Origin: Candidatus Zixiibacteriota bacterium
GTDB lineage: Bacteria > Zixibacteria > MSB-5A5 > SM1-73
DNA: 13,415 nucleotides
Reading direction: 5' to 3'
Assembly (NCBI GenBank): GCA_022866585.1
Contig: JALHUP010000182.1
Coordinates: 1-13,415 of the forward strand
Below the pieces are notes generated by a model. It saw only the letters and a list, made by a program, of their open reading frames with translations. It was not told the DNA's origin and did not search any database. The position numbers were made by a program, and so were the translations under genes. This document shows positions 1-7,171 of this stretch, piece after piece. The first letter of the stretch is position 1, and each line of letters begins with the position of its first letter.

Positions 1-57
1 CCTTGCACCTCTTCGGATGAGAAACAGATTTGCGTGATCGAATGTTCCCCCAAATGA
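1..57 (+). CDS. C-terminal tail of an upstream gene, possibly ftsI (partial)
   Basis: Frame 1 is open from the first base of the window to a TGA at 55-57 and encodes 18 residues ending in CVIECSPK. The last base of the stop is the first base of the AGGAG ribosome binding site of murE, a tight junction typical of an operon. In dcw clusters the gene just before murE is usually ftsI, the division transpeptidase (PBP3), sometimes with a C-terminal PASTA domain; naming it here rests only on position. The 18 residues are too few to identify a family. It could also be a chance open stretch. Confidence 0.5.
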   Translation, partial: PCTSSDEKQICVIECSPK

Positions 58-66
58 GGAGAAGTT

Positions 67-1599
67 GTGCGAAACCTAAAAGAGCTTTTAGCCTCATTGC
101 CCTCAAAGAAAATCTTTGGAGAAACCGATTTCGATATAAAAAAGATAGAATATGATTCCCGCAAGATCAATTCCGGTGATCTGTTCGTCGCTATTCCCGG
201 ATTCAAAGAGGATGGGCATGAATACATAAATTCGGCTTTGGAAGGTGGCGCCATAGGTGTGGTGGCTCAAAGAGACGGTGACTATAAAGCAAAAGTCAAA
301 GTAATCGTTCCCGATGCCCGGGAAGCTTTAGCACTTTTAAGCTGCGGGTTTTTCGACTCTCCTTCGGAAAAATTGAAAGTGGTGGGAGTTACAGGCACCA
401 ACGGTAAGACCACCATCACCTATCAGGTTAAATCCATTTTGGAGGAGGATAAGGAAAAAGTAGGGCTGATCGGCACTATAGCTTATTTTGTTGGCAAGGA
501 AAAGTTAGCGGCCGCCAATACCACCCCGGAATCACTGGATTTACAAAATATGTTTTACCAGATGCAAAAAAACGGGACAGATTCGGTGGTGATGGAGGTT
601 TCCTCTCACGCTCTGGCTTTGAAAAGGGTCATGGGGGTAGATTTCGATGTGGCGGTCTTCACCAACCTCAACCGGGAACATCTCGATTTTCATAAGACCC
701 TCTCCGCCTATAAAAAATCAAAAGGACTTTTGTTTGAGATGCTTTCCCAAGATAAAAGCTCTGCCGTGATAAATAGGGACGATCCCAACTGGAGATATTT
801 CTATGATAAGACTAAAACTAATCGTTTGACTTACTCTCTTCATAATCAAAAGGCTGATCTTTACACCAAAAGCTTTTCCATCACTTGGGAAGGTTCGCAG
901 ATAGATTTGGTAACTCCAAATGGAGGAGTAAAGATAAATCTAAAGCTTTTAGGAGAATCAAACGTCTATAATGCTTTGGCCAGCGCCGCAGTGGGAGTGG
1001 CGTTGAAGGTAAATTTAGAAACTATAAAATCCGGGCTGGAATCTGTGGAGGGGATCCCCGGACGTATGGAGAAGATTTGTGCAGGACAGGATTTTAACGT
1101 ATTGATTGATTATGCTCATACACCTTATGCCTTGGAGCGGCTTTTGAAAACGGTTAGAAGACTGACCCCAGGCGATCTTTTTGTGCTCTTCGGCTGTGGC
1201 GGGGATAGAGATCAAGGTAAAAGACCCCAGATGGGAAAGGTAGCCTCGCTTTTGGCTGATAGGATTTTTTTAACCGAGGATAACCCTCGAAGTGAAGATC
1301 CTAAGGACATAATAGATCAGATCCTGGAGGGCGTTGAAAACAAAGAGAAAGCTGAAATCATAATTGATAGAAAAGAAGGAATAAAAAAAGCCCTAAAGAT
1401 GGCTAAAAGAGGGGACACGCTAGTGCTGGTGGGGAAGGGGCATGAGGATTATCAGATAAAAAAAGACCGAAAATTTCATTTCTCCGACAAAGAAACGGTG
1501 CTGGAGTTATTACAAACGTCCGCCGTCGGCAGTCCGCCGTCCGCAGCTGAAAAGCCTGAAGACACGAATGTAACTTTACGAAAGCAGTTCTTATGCTGA
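67..1599 (+). CDS. murE: UDP-MurNAc-L-Ala-D-Glu:meso-diaminopimelate ligase MurE
   Basis: Cytoplasmic ATP-dependent Mur ligase that adds meso-diaminopimelate to UDP-MurNAc-L-Ala-D-Glu. The start is GTG, supported by AGGAG at 57-61 five bases upstream. Visible parts: N-terminal UDP-substrate domain (about 1-100), ATP-binding loop GTNGKTT at residues 110-116, TTPESLDL at 152-159, the lysine expected to be carbamylated at K219 (YKKSKGLLF), and a C-terminal domain with DNPR at 405-408. DNPR is the known signature for meso-DAP rather than lysine. GKGHEDYQ (457-464) and FSDKE (472-476) are the usual end of the family. The protein then continues about 28 residues (483-510) past the normal end, through a GC-rich tandem repeat, to a Cys C-terminus. 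At 510 residues it is slightly longer than the E. coli protein (495). The stop overlaps the start of murF by seven bases. Confidence 0.97.
   Translation: MRNLKELLASLPSKKIFGETDFDIKKIEYDSRKINSGDLFVAIPGFKEDGHEYINSALEGGAIGVVAQRDGDYKAKVKVIVPDAREALALLSCGFFDSPSEKLKVVGVTGTNGKTTITYQVKSILEEDKEKVGLIGTIAYFVGKEKLAAANTTPESLDLQNMFYQMQKNGTDSVVMEVSSHALALKRVMGVDFDVAVFTNLNREHLDFHKTLSAYKKSKGLLFEMLSQDKSSAVINRDDPNWRYFYDKTKTNRLTYSLHNQKADLYTKSFSITWEGSQIDLVTPNGGVKINLKLLGESNVYNALASAAVGVALKVNLETIKSGLESVEGIPGRMEKICAGQDFNVLIDYAHTPYALERLLKTVRRLTPGDLFVLFGCGGDRDQGKRPQMGKVASLLADRIFLTEDNPRSEDPKDIIDQILEGVENKEKAEIIIDRKEGIKKALKMAKRGDTLVLVGKGHEDYQIKKDRKFHFSDKETVLELLQTSAVGSPPSAAEKPEDTNVTLRKQFLC
1518..1545. repeat. Tandem 14-base GC-rich repeat inside the 3' end of murE
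   Basis: Two adjacent copies of a 14-base unit, GTCCGCCGTCGGCA and GTCCGCCGTCCGCA, differ at one base. The unit is much richer in GC than the surrounding gene and is not a multiple of three, so the two copies are read in different frames (VGSPPS and AAE). It lies just after the last conserved residues of MurE. I infer that a small repeat inserted at or near the original end of the gene and that translation now runs through it. Confidence 0.65.
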
Positions 1600-2999
1600 G
1601 CATTTCTTTAAATGAATTGTTGAAAGTGACCGGTGGGAAGCTTTGGAATGGTAGCAAAGAGAATCAAGCCATAGCCACAGGAGTAAGCATCGACTCCCGT
1701 ACTATAAAAAAAGGAAATCTTTTTGTAGCTATACCCGGTGAGACATACGATGGTCACCAATTTGTCCCTGAGGCGACCAATAAAGGGGCAAGTGTGGTGA
1801 TCATGTCGAAAGAGAAGATAAATCCGTTGGAGAAAAAAAAACTTAATGAAATTTTTGTGGTGTTGGTGGAGGACACCAAAAAGGCATTGAGAGAGATAGC
1901 GGCTTGGCATAGGAATAAGTTTGAAGTTCCCACGGTGGCTATAACCGGAACGAATGGAAAAACCACCACCAAGGATATGATCGCCGAGGTTTTATCGTCT
2001 AAATTTAAAGTTTTGAAATCCATAAAAAGCTATAACAATCTTGTTGGTGTCCCCTTGACCCTATTTGAGCTTGACCAAGATACACAGGTTCTGGTCTTGG
2101 AGTTAGGGATGAGCAATTTAGGAGAGATCGGAATTTTGACCAAAACAGCTAAACCCAGCCTCGGAGTTATCACCAACATTGCACCGGCACATCTGGAGTC
2201 TTTGGAAAGTTTGGGAAAAATAGCCCAAGCGAAGTTTGAGCTTATAGACAACATGCCTTCGCCTTATACTGCAGTTTTAAATGCGGATGATGAATTCTTG
2301 GCAAAAAAAATCAAAGAGCTTAAAGAAAAAACTATAAGCTTCGGCATCAAAAATAAGGCGGATTTCAAAGCCGATGAGCTTGCCACAAGTGATGAAGGAC
2401 ATGTAGGTTTTAAAGTAAATGGTAAGCTCAATATAAATTTAAAACTCTTGGGAGAGCATAATGTATATAACGCCTTGGCCGCCTTTGCGGTGGGATCGCT
2501 TTTAGGGGTGGATGAACTTAAGATAAAAGAGAGCCTGGAGATATATGCTCCCACTGAGCTTAGGATGGAGCTGGTTCGAATGGGCAACATCAAAGTCCTG
2601 AATGATAGCTACAACGCTAATCCGGTTTCTATGGAAAAAGCTTTAAAGACCTTGAATCAAATAAAAAGTGAGGGGAGAAAAATCGCAGTGTTAGGGGACA
2701 TGCTGGAACTGGGCGAAAAAACATTCGATTATCATTTTGAGCTGGGAAGATCGGTGGCAGAATCTGGAATAGACCTCCTTTTGACTATGGGAAAGCTTTC
2801 TTTGGCCATCGGTCAAGGCGCCAAAGAGTATGGAATGAGTCCAGAAAAAATATTGGCTTTTGATAATAACGAAAAGGTAAGCTCTTATCTGGCTGAGAAT
2901 TTAAAGGCGGGAGACTTGGTTTTGATCAAGGGTTCCAGAAAGATGAAATTGGAAGAGGTGGTTTTAAGTCTGAAGAGCCTGTATGGTCGCCAAAACTAA
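1593..2999 (+). CDS. murF: UDP-MurNAc-tripeptide:D-Ala-D-Ala ligase MurF
   Basis: Last cytoplasmic Mur ligase; it adds the D-Ala-D-Ala dipeptide to UDP-MurNAc-tripeptide to give the pentapeptide. Visible parts: N-terminal substrate domain with SIDSRTIKKGNLFVAIPG (32-49), ATP-binding loop TGTNGKTTT at 118-126, SYNNLVGVPLTL (146-157), the LELGMSNLGEI block (169-179) and TNIAPAHLE (194-202), then the C-terminal domain with NDSYNANPVSM (337-347), AVLGDMLELGE (365-375) and KGSRKMKLE (446-454). The length, 468 residues, is normal. The ATG overlaps the murE stop (ATGCTGA) and no Shine-Dalgarno sequence is visible, so translation probably depends on coupling to murE. It ends the first gene block: the next 291 bases are non-coding. 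Confidence 0.97.
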   Translation: MLSISLNELLKVTGGKLWNGSKENQAIATGVSIDSRTIKKGNLFVAIPGETYDGHQFVPEATNKGASVVIMSKEKINPLEKKKLNEIFVVLVEDTKKALREIAAWHRNKFEVPTVAITGTNGKTTTKDMIAEVLSSKFKVLKSIKSYNNLVGVPLTLFELDQDTQVLVLELGMSNLGEIGILTKTAKPSLGVITNIAPAHLESLESLGKIAQAKFELIDNMPSPYTAVLNADDEFLAKKIKELKEKTISFGIKNKADFKADELATSDEGHVGFKVNGKLNINLKLLGEHNVYNALAAFAVGSLLGVDELKIKESLEIYAPTELRMELVRMGNIKVLNDSYNANPVSMEKALKTLNQIKSEGRKIAVLGDMLELGEKTFDYHFELGRSVAESGIDLLLTMGKLSLAIGQGAKEYGMSPEKILAFDNNEKVSSYLAENLKAGDLVLIKGSRKMKLEEVVLSLKSLYGRQN

Positions 3000-3027
3000 T
3001 GCAAACGCAAGAAATAAGTTTACATAC

Positions 3028-3117
3028 CCCTCACCCTAACCCTCTCCCACAAGGGGAGAGGGGACTTCATAAATTTCCCCCTCCCTTGATGGGAGGGGGT
3101 CAGGGGGAAGGTGATGA
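3028..3117. repeat. GC-rich twin-hairpin intergenic repeat after murF
   Basis: Two strong hairpins stand side by side. The first pairs CCCTCTCCC (3040-3048) with GGGAGAGGG (3054-3062). The second pairs CCCCCTCCC (3077-3085) with GGGAGGGGG (3091-3099). Outside them, TCACC (3031-3035) can pair with GGTGA (3110-3114). The reverse complement of the right half resembles the left half, so this is an inverted pair of related units. From general knowledge, CCCTCACCCTAACCC-type palindromes are common dispersed intergenic repeats in many bacteria. No T-run follows either stem, so an intrinsic terminator is unlikely; transcript stabilisation or processing between murF and mraY is possible. Confidence 0.8.
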
Positions 3118-3138
3118 TGTCAATTTATTTAATTCGTT

Positions 3139-3147
3139 TGCTATAAT
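3139..3147 (+). promoter_or_regulatory. Extended -10 promoter candidate for mraY and downstream genes
   Basis: TGC followed directly by TATAAT (3142-3147) is a perfect extended -10 element. No good -35 is present: the bases 17 upstream (about 3118-3124) match poorly, which is tolerated for extended -10 promoters. Transcription would start near 3154, leaving a leader of about 137 bases before mraY. It lies in the only gap of nearly 300 bases within the cluster, so it could drive the mraY-to-ftsZ part separately from murE-murF. Confidence 0.55.
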
Positions 3148-3154
3148 TAAAAGG

Positions 3155-3290
3155 TTGTTGGGGTAACGAGACTTGTCTCGCGCTGAGATATGAGAGGTCA
3201 AAGGCAAAAATTTAGTCAGTTGGTCACGGGTTCCCTAACCCGGGACCGGGTTCAGGTTTATCCTTTCCTGAACCAACAAACGAGGAAAAG
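3155..3290 (+). promoter_or_regulatory. Structured 5' leader of mraY, possible cis-regulatory RNA
   Basis: Downstream of the promoter candidate the sequence can form three local hairpins: CGAGAC/GTCTCG (3167-3180), GGTC-CGGGTT with AACCCG-GACC (3222-3247, one mismatch, CCCT loop) and GGTTCAGG/CCTGAACC (3249-3274, ten-base loop). A long-range helix is also possible: TTGTTGG (3155-3161), at the very start of the expected transcript, is complementary to CCAACAA (3273-3279), which ends three bases before the GAGGA ribosome binding site (3282-3286). A rival pairing joins GTTGGT (3219-3224) to ACCAAC (3272-3277). These helices exclude one another in part, as in a switch. I do not recognise a known riboswitch class. 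The core also fits a dispersed repeat, so function is not established. Confidence 0.35.
3219..3277. repeat. Twin-hairpin element with GTTGGT/ACCAAC ends in the mraY leader
   Basis: A 59-base segment begins with GTTGGT and ends with its reverse complement ACCAAC. Between them lie two hairpins, each closed by GGT/ACC but with different cores: CGGGTT/AACCCG on the left and TCAGG/CCTGA on the right. Reading the right half in reverse complement gives the same opening (GTTGGT) followed by another palindrome. This is the design of the repeats at 4447-4506 and 13019-13124, which argues for a mobile or dispersed repeat. Whether further copies exist in the genome cannot be seen here. Confidence 0.5.
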
Positions 3291-4376
3291 ATGCTTTACC
3301 ATTTACTTTTTCCATTAAGCCAAGATATCTCATTTTTTAATATCTTCAGATATATCAGCTTCCGGAGCGCTGGTGCCACCTTAACTGCCCTTTTGATCAG
3401 CTTAATTTTGGGACCCATCATTATCAGAAAATTAAGGGAAAAACACGTCCAGGAGAAAATCAGGGAAGAAGGTCCCCCAAGCCATCAGGTAAAAGCAGGA
3501 ACCCCTACCATGGGCGGAATCATCATATTGTTCTCGGTGGTGATTCCCACTTTGCTTTGGGCTAACCTGACTAACCCTTATACCCAAATGATCCTTTTGG
3601 TCACCGTGTGGATGGGTCTTTTAGGCTTTTTAGATGATTATTTAAAGGCAATGAAACATCAACCCAAGGGGATGGTGGGAAGAAAAAAATTGGCGGGACA
3701 AGTGGTTTTAGGCTTGCTTTTGGGTCTTTTATTACGCTTTTTCCCGCCCTCCAAAAATTTCGGCACGGCCTCCGACATTCTGTTCTTCAAGAATTATTTT
3801 GTGGATTTTGGCGTATTTTATATTCCCTTGGTGATATTGGTGATCACCGGTTCCTCTAATGCGGTGAACCTGACCGATGGTTTAGATGGTTTAGCCATAG
3901 GTCTTATCGGTCTATGCGCCTTTGCCTTTGCGGGTTTATGCTACATCACCGGGCGTGTCGACTTCTCCCGCTATCTTTCCATAATATACCTGGAAGGAGC
4001 AGGAGAGCTGACCGTATTCTGTGGGGCGACTGTAGGGGCGGCTTTAGGCTTCCTGTGGTTCAATGCTTATCCCGCCCAGGTCTTCATGGGCGATACCGGG
4101 GCTTTGGCTTTAGGCGGAGCCTTTGGAGCCATCTCCATCTTGATAAAAAAGGAGATACTCCTTCTGATCGTGGGAGGCGTCTTTGTGGCGGAGGCACTCT
4201 CCGTGATCATCCAGGTATTCTCCTATCAGATGTGGGGAAAAAGAGTTTTCCGGATGGCACCACTCCATCACCATTTTGAGCTTTCCGGATGGAAAGAAAC
4301 ACAGGTGGTGGTGCGCTTTTGGATCATTGGCGCCATCTTATCCCTCTTGACCTTAAGCACTTTAAAAATAAGATGA
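3291..4376 (+). CDS. mraY: Phospho-MurNAc-pentapeptide-transferase MraY
   Basis: Integral membrane enzyme that transfers phospho-MurNAc-pentapeptide from UDP to undecaprenyl phosphate, giving lipid I on the cytoplasmic face. It has the usual length (361) and about ten hydrophobic segments. Family landmarks: HQVKAGTPTMGG (65-76), the catalytic aspartate pair D115-D116 in GFLDDYLK, NAVNLTDGLDGLAIG (190-204), the aspartate D268 in FMGDTGALALGG, and the histidine motif APLHHHFELSGW (323-334). The ATG has a fair ribosome binding site, GAGGA at 3282-3286. It is separated from murF by a gap with repeats and a promoter candidate, and from murD by another repeat, so it may be expressed partly on its own. 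Confidence 0.97.
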   Translation: MLYHLLFPLSQDISFFNIFRYISFRSAGATLTALLISLILGPIIIRKLREKHVQEKIREEGPPSHQVKAGTPTMGGIIILFSVVIPTLLWANLTNPYTQMILLVTVWMGLLGFLDDYLKAMKHQPKGMVGRKKLAGQVVLGLLLGLLLRFFPPSKNFGTASDILFFKNYFVDFGVFYIPLVILVITGSSNAVNLTDGLDGLAIGLIGLCAFAFAGLCYITGRVDFSRYLSIIYLEGAGELTVFCGATVGAALGFLWFNAYPAQVFMGDTGALALGGAFGAISILIKKEILLLIVGGVFVAEALSVIIQVFSYQMWGKRVFRMAPLHHHFELSGWKETQVVVRFWIIGAILSLLTLSTLKIR

Positions 4377-4446
4377 TATTTTAAATCAACTCATAATTTG
4401 GGATTTTATGTTTTTGAATTTGATTTCATTTAAAATGGTGAAGACA

Positions 4447-4506
4447 GGATGTAGTTGCCCAATTTATTGGGCTTGTAAATACGCTCGATGAATCGAGCAA
4501 CTACAG
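4447..4506. repeat. MITE-like twin-hairpin element between mraY and murD
   Basis: The ends TGTAGTTGC (4450-4458) and GCAACTACA (4497-4505) are perfect inverted repeats. Inside are two hairpins with TT or GA loops: GCCCAAT/ATTGGGC (4457-4472) and GCTCGAT/ATCGAGC (4483-4498). The seven bases GAAGACA occur directly on both sides (4440-4446 and 4507-4513) and could be a target-site duplication from insertion. There is no room for a transposase, so any movement would need an enzyme encoded elsewhere. Transcribed, it would form a cruciform-like RNA between mraY and murD. Confidence 0.7.
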
Positions 4507-4558
4507 GAAGACAAATCTAAATAAGGCAAAAATTCACAAATTTTGGAATTTGCTCAAA

Positions 4559-5944
4559 ATGAGAAAGGATCGGGTCACAGGAAAAAGGGTGGGAATCTTC
4601 GGGATGGCAAGATCGGGTTTAGCCTGCGCCAAACTCTTGAAGAAACTGGGAGCACAGGTTTTTGTTACCGATGCGAAGCCAGACAATCTCTTGACCTCTG
4701 AAATAGCTCAATTAGTGGAACAAGACATAGATTTTGAGACTGGTGGTCATACCTTGAAGGCGATTACCAATAAAGATTATCTGATCATAAGTCCGGGAGT
4801 CCCTTTGGATATTCCTATACTAAAAGAAGCTCAAAACTTAGGCATCCCCATCTTTTCGGAGATAGAGGTAGCATTCTGGTTGACTGATGCCAAGATAGTG
4901 GGGTTAACCGGATCAAACGGCAAGACCACCACTACCGCCCTGGTGGGAGATATCCTCAAGGAGGATAGAAAAGAATGTGAGGTAGGCGGAAATATCGGCA
5001 TCCCGTTTTCAAACTTGGTGGAAAAGGTCTCATCAGACGGGATCATCGTTTTGGAGCTTTCCAGCTTTCAGCTGGAAAGAATCGAGGAGTTCAAGCCATA
5101 CGTAGCGGTGGTGTTAAACCTCACTCCAGATCACTTAGATCGCTATCCCGACTTAAGATCATATATGGAGGCGAAATTGCGCATCTTTGAAAATCAGACG
5201 GATGTCGATTTTGCAGTTTTAAATGCGGATGACAAAAACAGCATGGAGTTAGCCCTTTATTCTGCGAGCAAAAAAATGTTTTTCAGCACCCAAAAAGAAT
5301 TGGAGCTGGGAGCTTTTGTCAAAAATGGAATGCTGGTCTATAAAATGAACGGAAAAGAGGAAAAGATCATAGAAACGAAGGATATAGAAATTAAAGGACC
5401 TCATAATTTATCTAATGCCACAGCCGCTTGTGCCATTTGTGCCATCTTGGGGGTCAGTCCTGTCTCTATGAGGGAAACTTTAAAAAGGTTTAAAGGAGTG
5501 GAGCATAGGTTAGAAGAGGTAGCCACCTTATCCGGCGTGAGATTTGTGAATGACTCTAAAGCCACCAATGTCGAATCCGTATGGTATGCTCTTCAGAGTG
5601 TGGAGAAGCCCATCATTTTAATCGCCGGAGGAAAAGATAAAGGGGGAGACTTTACCAGATTGAGGGAATTAGTGCAAAACAGGGTGAAGGCTTTGATCTT
5701 AATCGGGGAAGCCAAAGAGAAGATCCATGATGCTTTAAGCGATTTAGTTTCGACTTTTCACTCCGATTCGTTAGAAGAAGCAGTGGAATTAAGCTTTAAA
5801 AAGGCTGAAGCAGGCGATACGGTTTTGCTTTCGCCGGCTTGTGCTAGCTTCGATATGTTCAAGGATTACGAGCATCGGGGAGAAGTCTTTAAGTCTTCGG
5901 TTAAACGTTTGACCGAGAGAACAAATGGCAAAATCAATTCATGA
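4559..5944 (+). CDS. murD: UDP-MurNAc-L-alanine:D-glutamate ligase MurD
   Basis: Cytoplasmic Mur ligase that adds D-glutamate to UDP-MurNAc-L-Ala. Numbered from the ATG at 4559 (461 residues): Rossmann-like N-terminal domain GKRVGIFGMARSGLA (8-22), SPGVP (78-82), ATP-binding loop TGSNGKTTTT (117-126), ELSSFQLE (166-173), NLTPDHLDRY (187-196), the expected carbamylated lysine K206 in MEAKLRIFENQ, and a C-terminal domain with HRLE (316-319), NDSKATN (331-337), AGGKDKGGDF (356-365) and LSPACASFDMFKDYEHRG (424-441). A TTG at 4550 would add three residues, but GGA at 4545-4547 is too close to serve it, so ATG is preferred. No strong Shine-Dalgarno is present for either. The C-terminus is a little longer than in E. 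coli (438 residues). Confidence 0.96.
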   Translation: MRKDRVTGKRVGIFGMARSGLACAKLLKKLGAQVFVTDAKPDNLLTSEIAQLVEQDIDFETGGHTLKAITNKDYLIISPGVPLDIPILKEAQNLGIPIFSEIEVAFWLTDAKIVGLTGSNGKTTTTALVGDILKEDRKECEVGGNIGIPFSNLVEKVSSDGIIVLELSSFQLERIEEFKPYVAVVLNLTPDHLDRYPDLRSYMEAKLRIFENQTDVDFAVLNADDKNSMELALYSASKKMFFSTQKELELGAFVKNGMLVYKMNGKEEKIIETKDIEIKGPHNLSNATAACAICAILGVSPVSMRETLKRFKGVEHRLEEVATLSGVRFVNDSKATNVESVWYALQSVEKPIILIAGGKDKGGDFTRLRELVQNRVKALILIGEAKEKIHDALSDLVSTFHSDSLEEAVELSFKKAEAGDTVLLSPACASFDMFKDYEHRGEVFKSSVKRLTERTNGKINS

Positions 5945-5963
5945 TCCAAAAAGATTGATTTAG

Positions 5964-5996
5964 GAAGGTCGACTTACAAGGCTTGATGTCGCCTTC
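5964..5996 (+). other. Hairpin in the murD-ftsW gap, function unclear
   Basis: GAAGG-T-CGAC (5964-5973) pairs with GTCG-CCTTC (5988-5996), nine base pairs with one bulged T and a 14-base loop. An alternative stem AAGGC/GCCTT (5978-5995) would compete. The bases after it are AT-rich but lack an unbroken T-run, so a strong terminator is unlikely. The rest of the gap (5945-6046) is AT-rich and contains another small hairpin, GAATT/AATTC (6030-6042), just before the ftsW start. Confidence 0.3.
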
Positions 5997-6046
5997 TGAT
6001 TTTGATAGTAATTTTAAATTTTGCTCTTTGAATTTTTAATTCTAAA

Positions 6047-7171
6047 ATGATAGATAAGTCTAAACCTGATTATTTTTTACTTGCGATAGTGACAATTCTC
6101 ATCTCCCTGGGCACGGTTATGGTCTATTCCGCCTCGGCTATTTTGGCTGATGATAGGTTCCACAGCTCCATTTACTTTATCAAAAAACAGATTTTATGGG
6201 CCGGCATTTCTTTCTTTCTGATCTTTGTTTTGACCAAAGTGGACTATCACAAGTATGAAAGATTTGCTAAGTTCTTTTTGCTTTTTTCTATGATCTTGCT
6301 GGTGGTGGTTTTGTTTTTTCAGCCCGTCAAAGGAGCGGCCCGATGGATAAGAGTCGGACCTATAGTGTTCCAGCCCTCGGAGCTTTTCAAATATGCGTTG
6401 GTTCTGTTTATGGCTCATTCTTTAAGCCGAAGGAAAAACCAGATAAAGAATCTCAAATATGTTTTTTTGCCTTATTTTTTGGTTTTAGGGATAGCTTCCT
6501 TGCTGATTATGAAAGAGCCTCATCTGGGAGCGGTCCTCTCCATATCCATGATTTTCTTGGCCCTGCTCTTTGTGGCGGGAACGAAAGTCAAGCATCTCCT
6601 GTTGATTTCCGCTCCCCTGGCGGTGGCCATTTTCCTTTTGGTTTTCGCTTTCGGATATAAAAAGCAAAGGGTGGATGATTATCTGAAATCGATTTCACAT
6701 CCTTTGGAGGGAAACTATCAGACGAAGCAATCGGTTTTGGGTTTGGGCTCCGGCGGCGTTGGGGGGGTAGGTTTAGGAGAGGGGAAGCAGAAGCTTTTCT
6801 TTCTGCCTGAGCCTCACACCGATTTCGTCTTCGCCACCATAGGGGAGGAGGGAGGATTTTTGACCTGCGCCGGTATCATGATTTTGTTTTTCATTCTAAC
6901 TTTGAAAGGATTATCCATAGCTTTCCGAGCCCCCGATGATTTTGGCTTTTTCTTGGCTTTCGGGATAAGCTTTTCCATATTTATATGTGTCTTGATCAAT
7001 GCCGGGGTGGTAGTGGGACTTTTGCCCACCACCGGCATCCCTATGCCCTTCTTAAGTTACGGTGGATCATCTTTGATCTTCTCCTCTATAGGGATGGGGA
7101 TGCTTCTGAACATATCCAGACAAACCAGATATGTGCCATCTCCGCGAGTGTTAGGTAAGACGGGCGTATGA
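6047..7171 (+). CDS. ftsW: Division-specific peptidoglycan glycosyltransferase FtsW (SEDS family)
   Basis: Multi-pass membrane protein of the SEDS family that polymerises lipid II into glycan at the division site with its partner PBP (FtsI). 374 residues with about ten hydrophobic segments. Family motifs: YSAS (27-30), KGAARWI (95-101) and QPSELFK (109-115), EPHLGA (157-162), and PEPHTDFVFATIGEE (254-268), whose D259 matches the catalytic aspartate of RodA/FtsW. The end of the protein carries NAGVVVGLLPTTGIPMPFLSYGGSS (318-342). Position between murD and murG supports FtsW rather than RodA. No Shine-Dalgarno sequence is visible before the ATG. The stop overlaps the murG start as ATGA. Confidence 0.95.
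   Translation: MIDKSKPDYFLLAIVTILISLGTVMVYSASAILADDRFHSSIYFIKKQILWAGISFFLIFVLTKVDYHKYERFAKFFLLFSMILLVVVLFFQPVKGAARWIRVGPIVFQPSELFKYALVLFMAHSLSRRKNQIKNLKYVFLPYFLVLGIASLLIMKEPHLGAVLSISMIFLALLFVAGTKVKHLLLISAPLAVAIFLLVFAFGYKKQRVDDYLKSISHPLEGNYQTKQSVLGLGSGGVGGVGLGEGKQKLFFLPEPHTDFVFATIGEEGGFLTCAGIMILFFILTLKGLSIAFRAPDDFGFFLAFGISFSIFICVLINAGVVVGLLPTTGIPMPFLSYGGSSLIFSSIGMGMLLNISRQTRYVPSPRVLGKTGV

Noticed and set aside
3028..3117. Twin GC-rich hairpins as a murF terminator
   Set aside because: The stems are strong but no T-run follows either one.
3181..3200. CTGAGA-containing stretch as part of a TPP riboswitch
   Set aside because: The other conserved TPP blocks (ACCTGA and the CGTAGGGA region) are missing from the rest of the leader.
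3914..4279. Long alternative + strand frame inside mraY
   Set aside because: It overlaps the catalytic part of a fully conserved MraY and its product (Arg/Cys/Gly-rich) resembles no family; it is a shadow frame.
4550..4558. TTG at 4550 as the murD start
   Set aside because: The only purine-rich site is too close to it, and the ATG three codons later fits the family N-terminus.
3000..4558. CRISPR array from repeated hairpins
   Set aside because: The repeats are inverted pairs of different sequences, not regularly spaced direct repeats with spacers.
6515..6532. EPHLGA in FtsW instead of QPDLGT as a damaged motif
   Set aside because: EPH-type variants are known among FtsW/SpoVE-like proteins, and the catalytic D259 and other motifs are intact.
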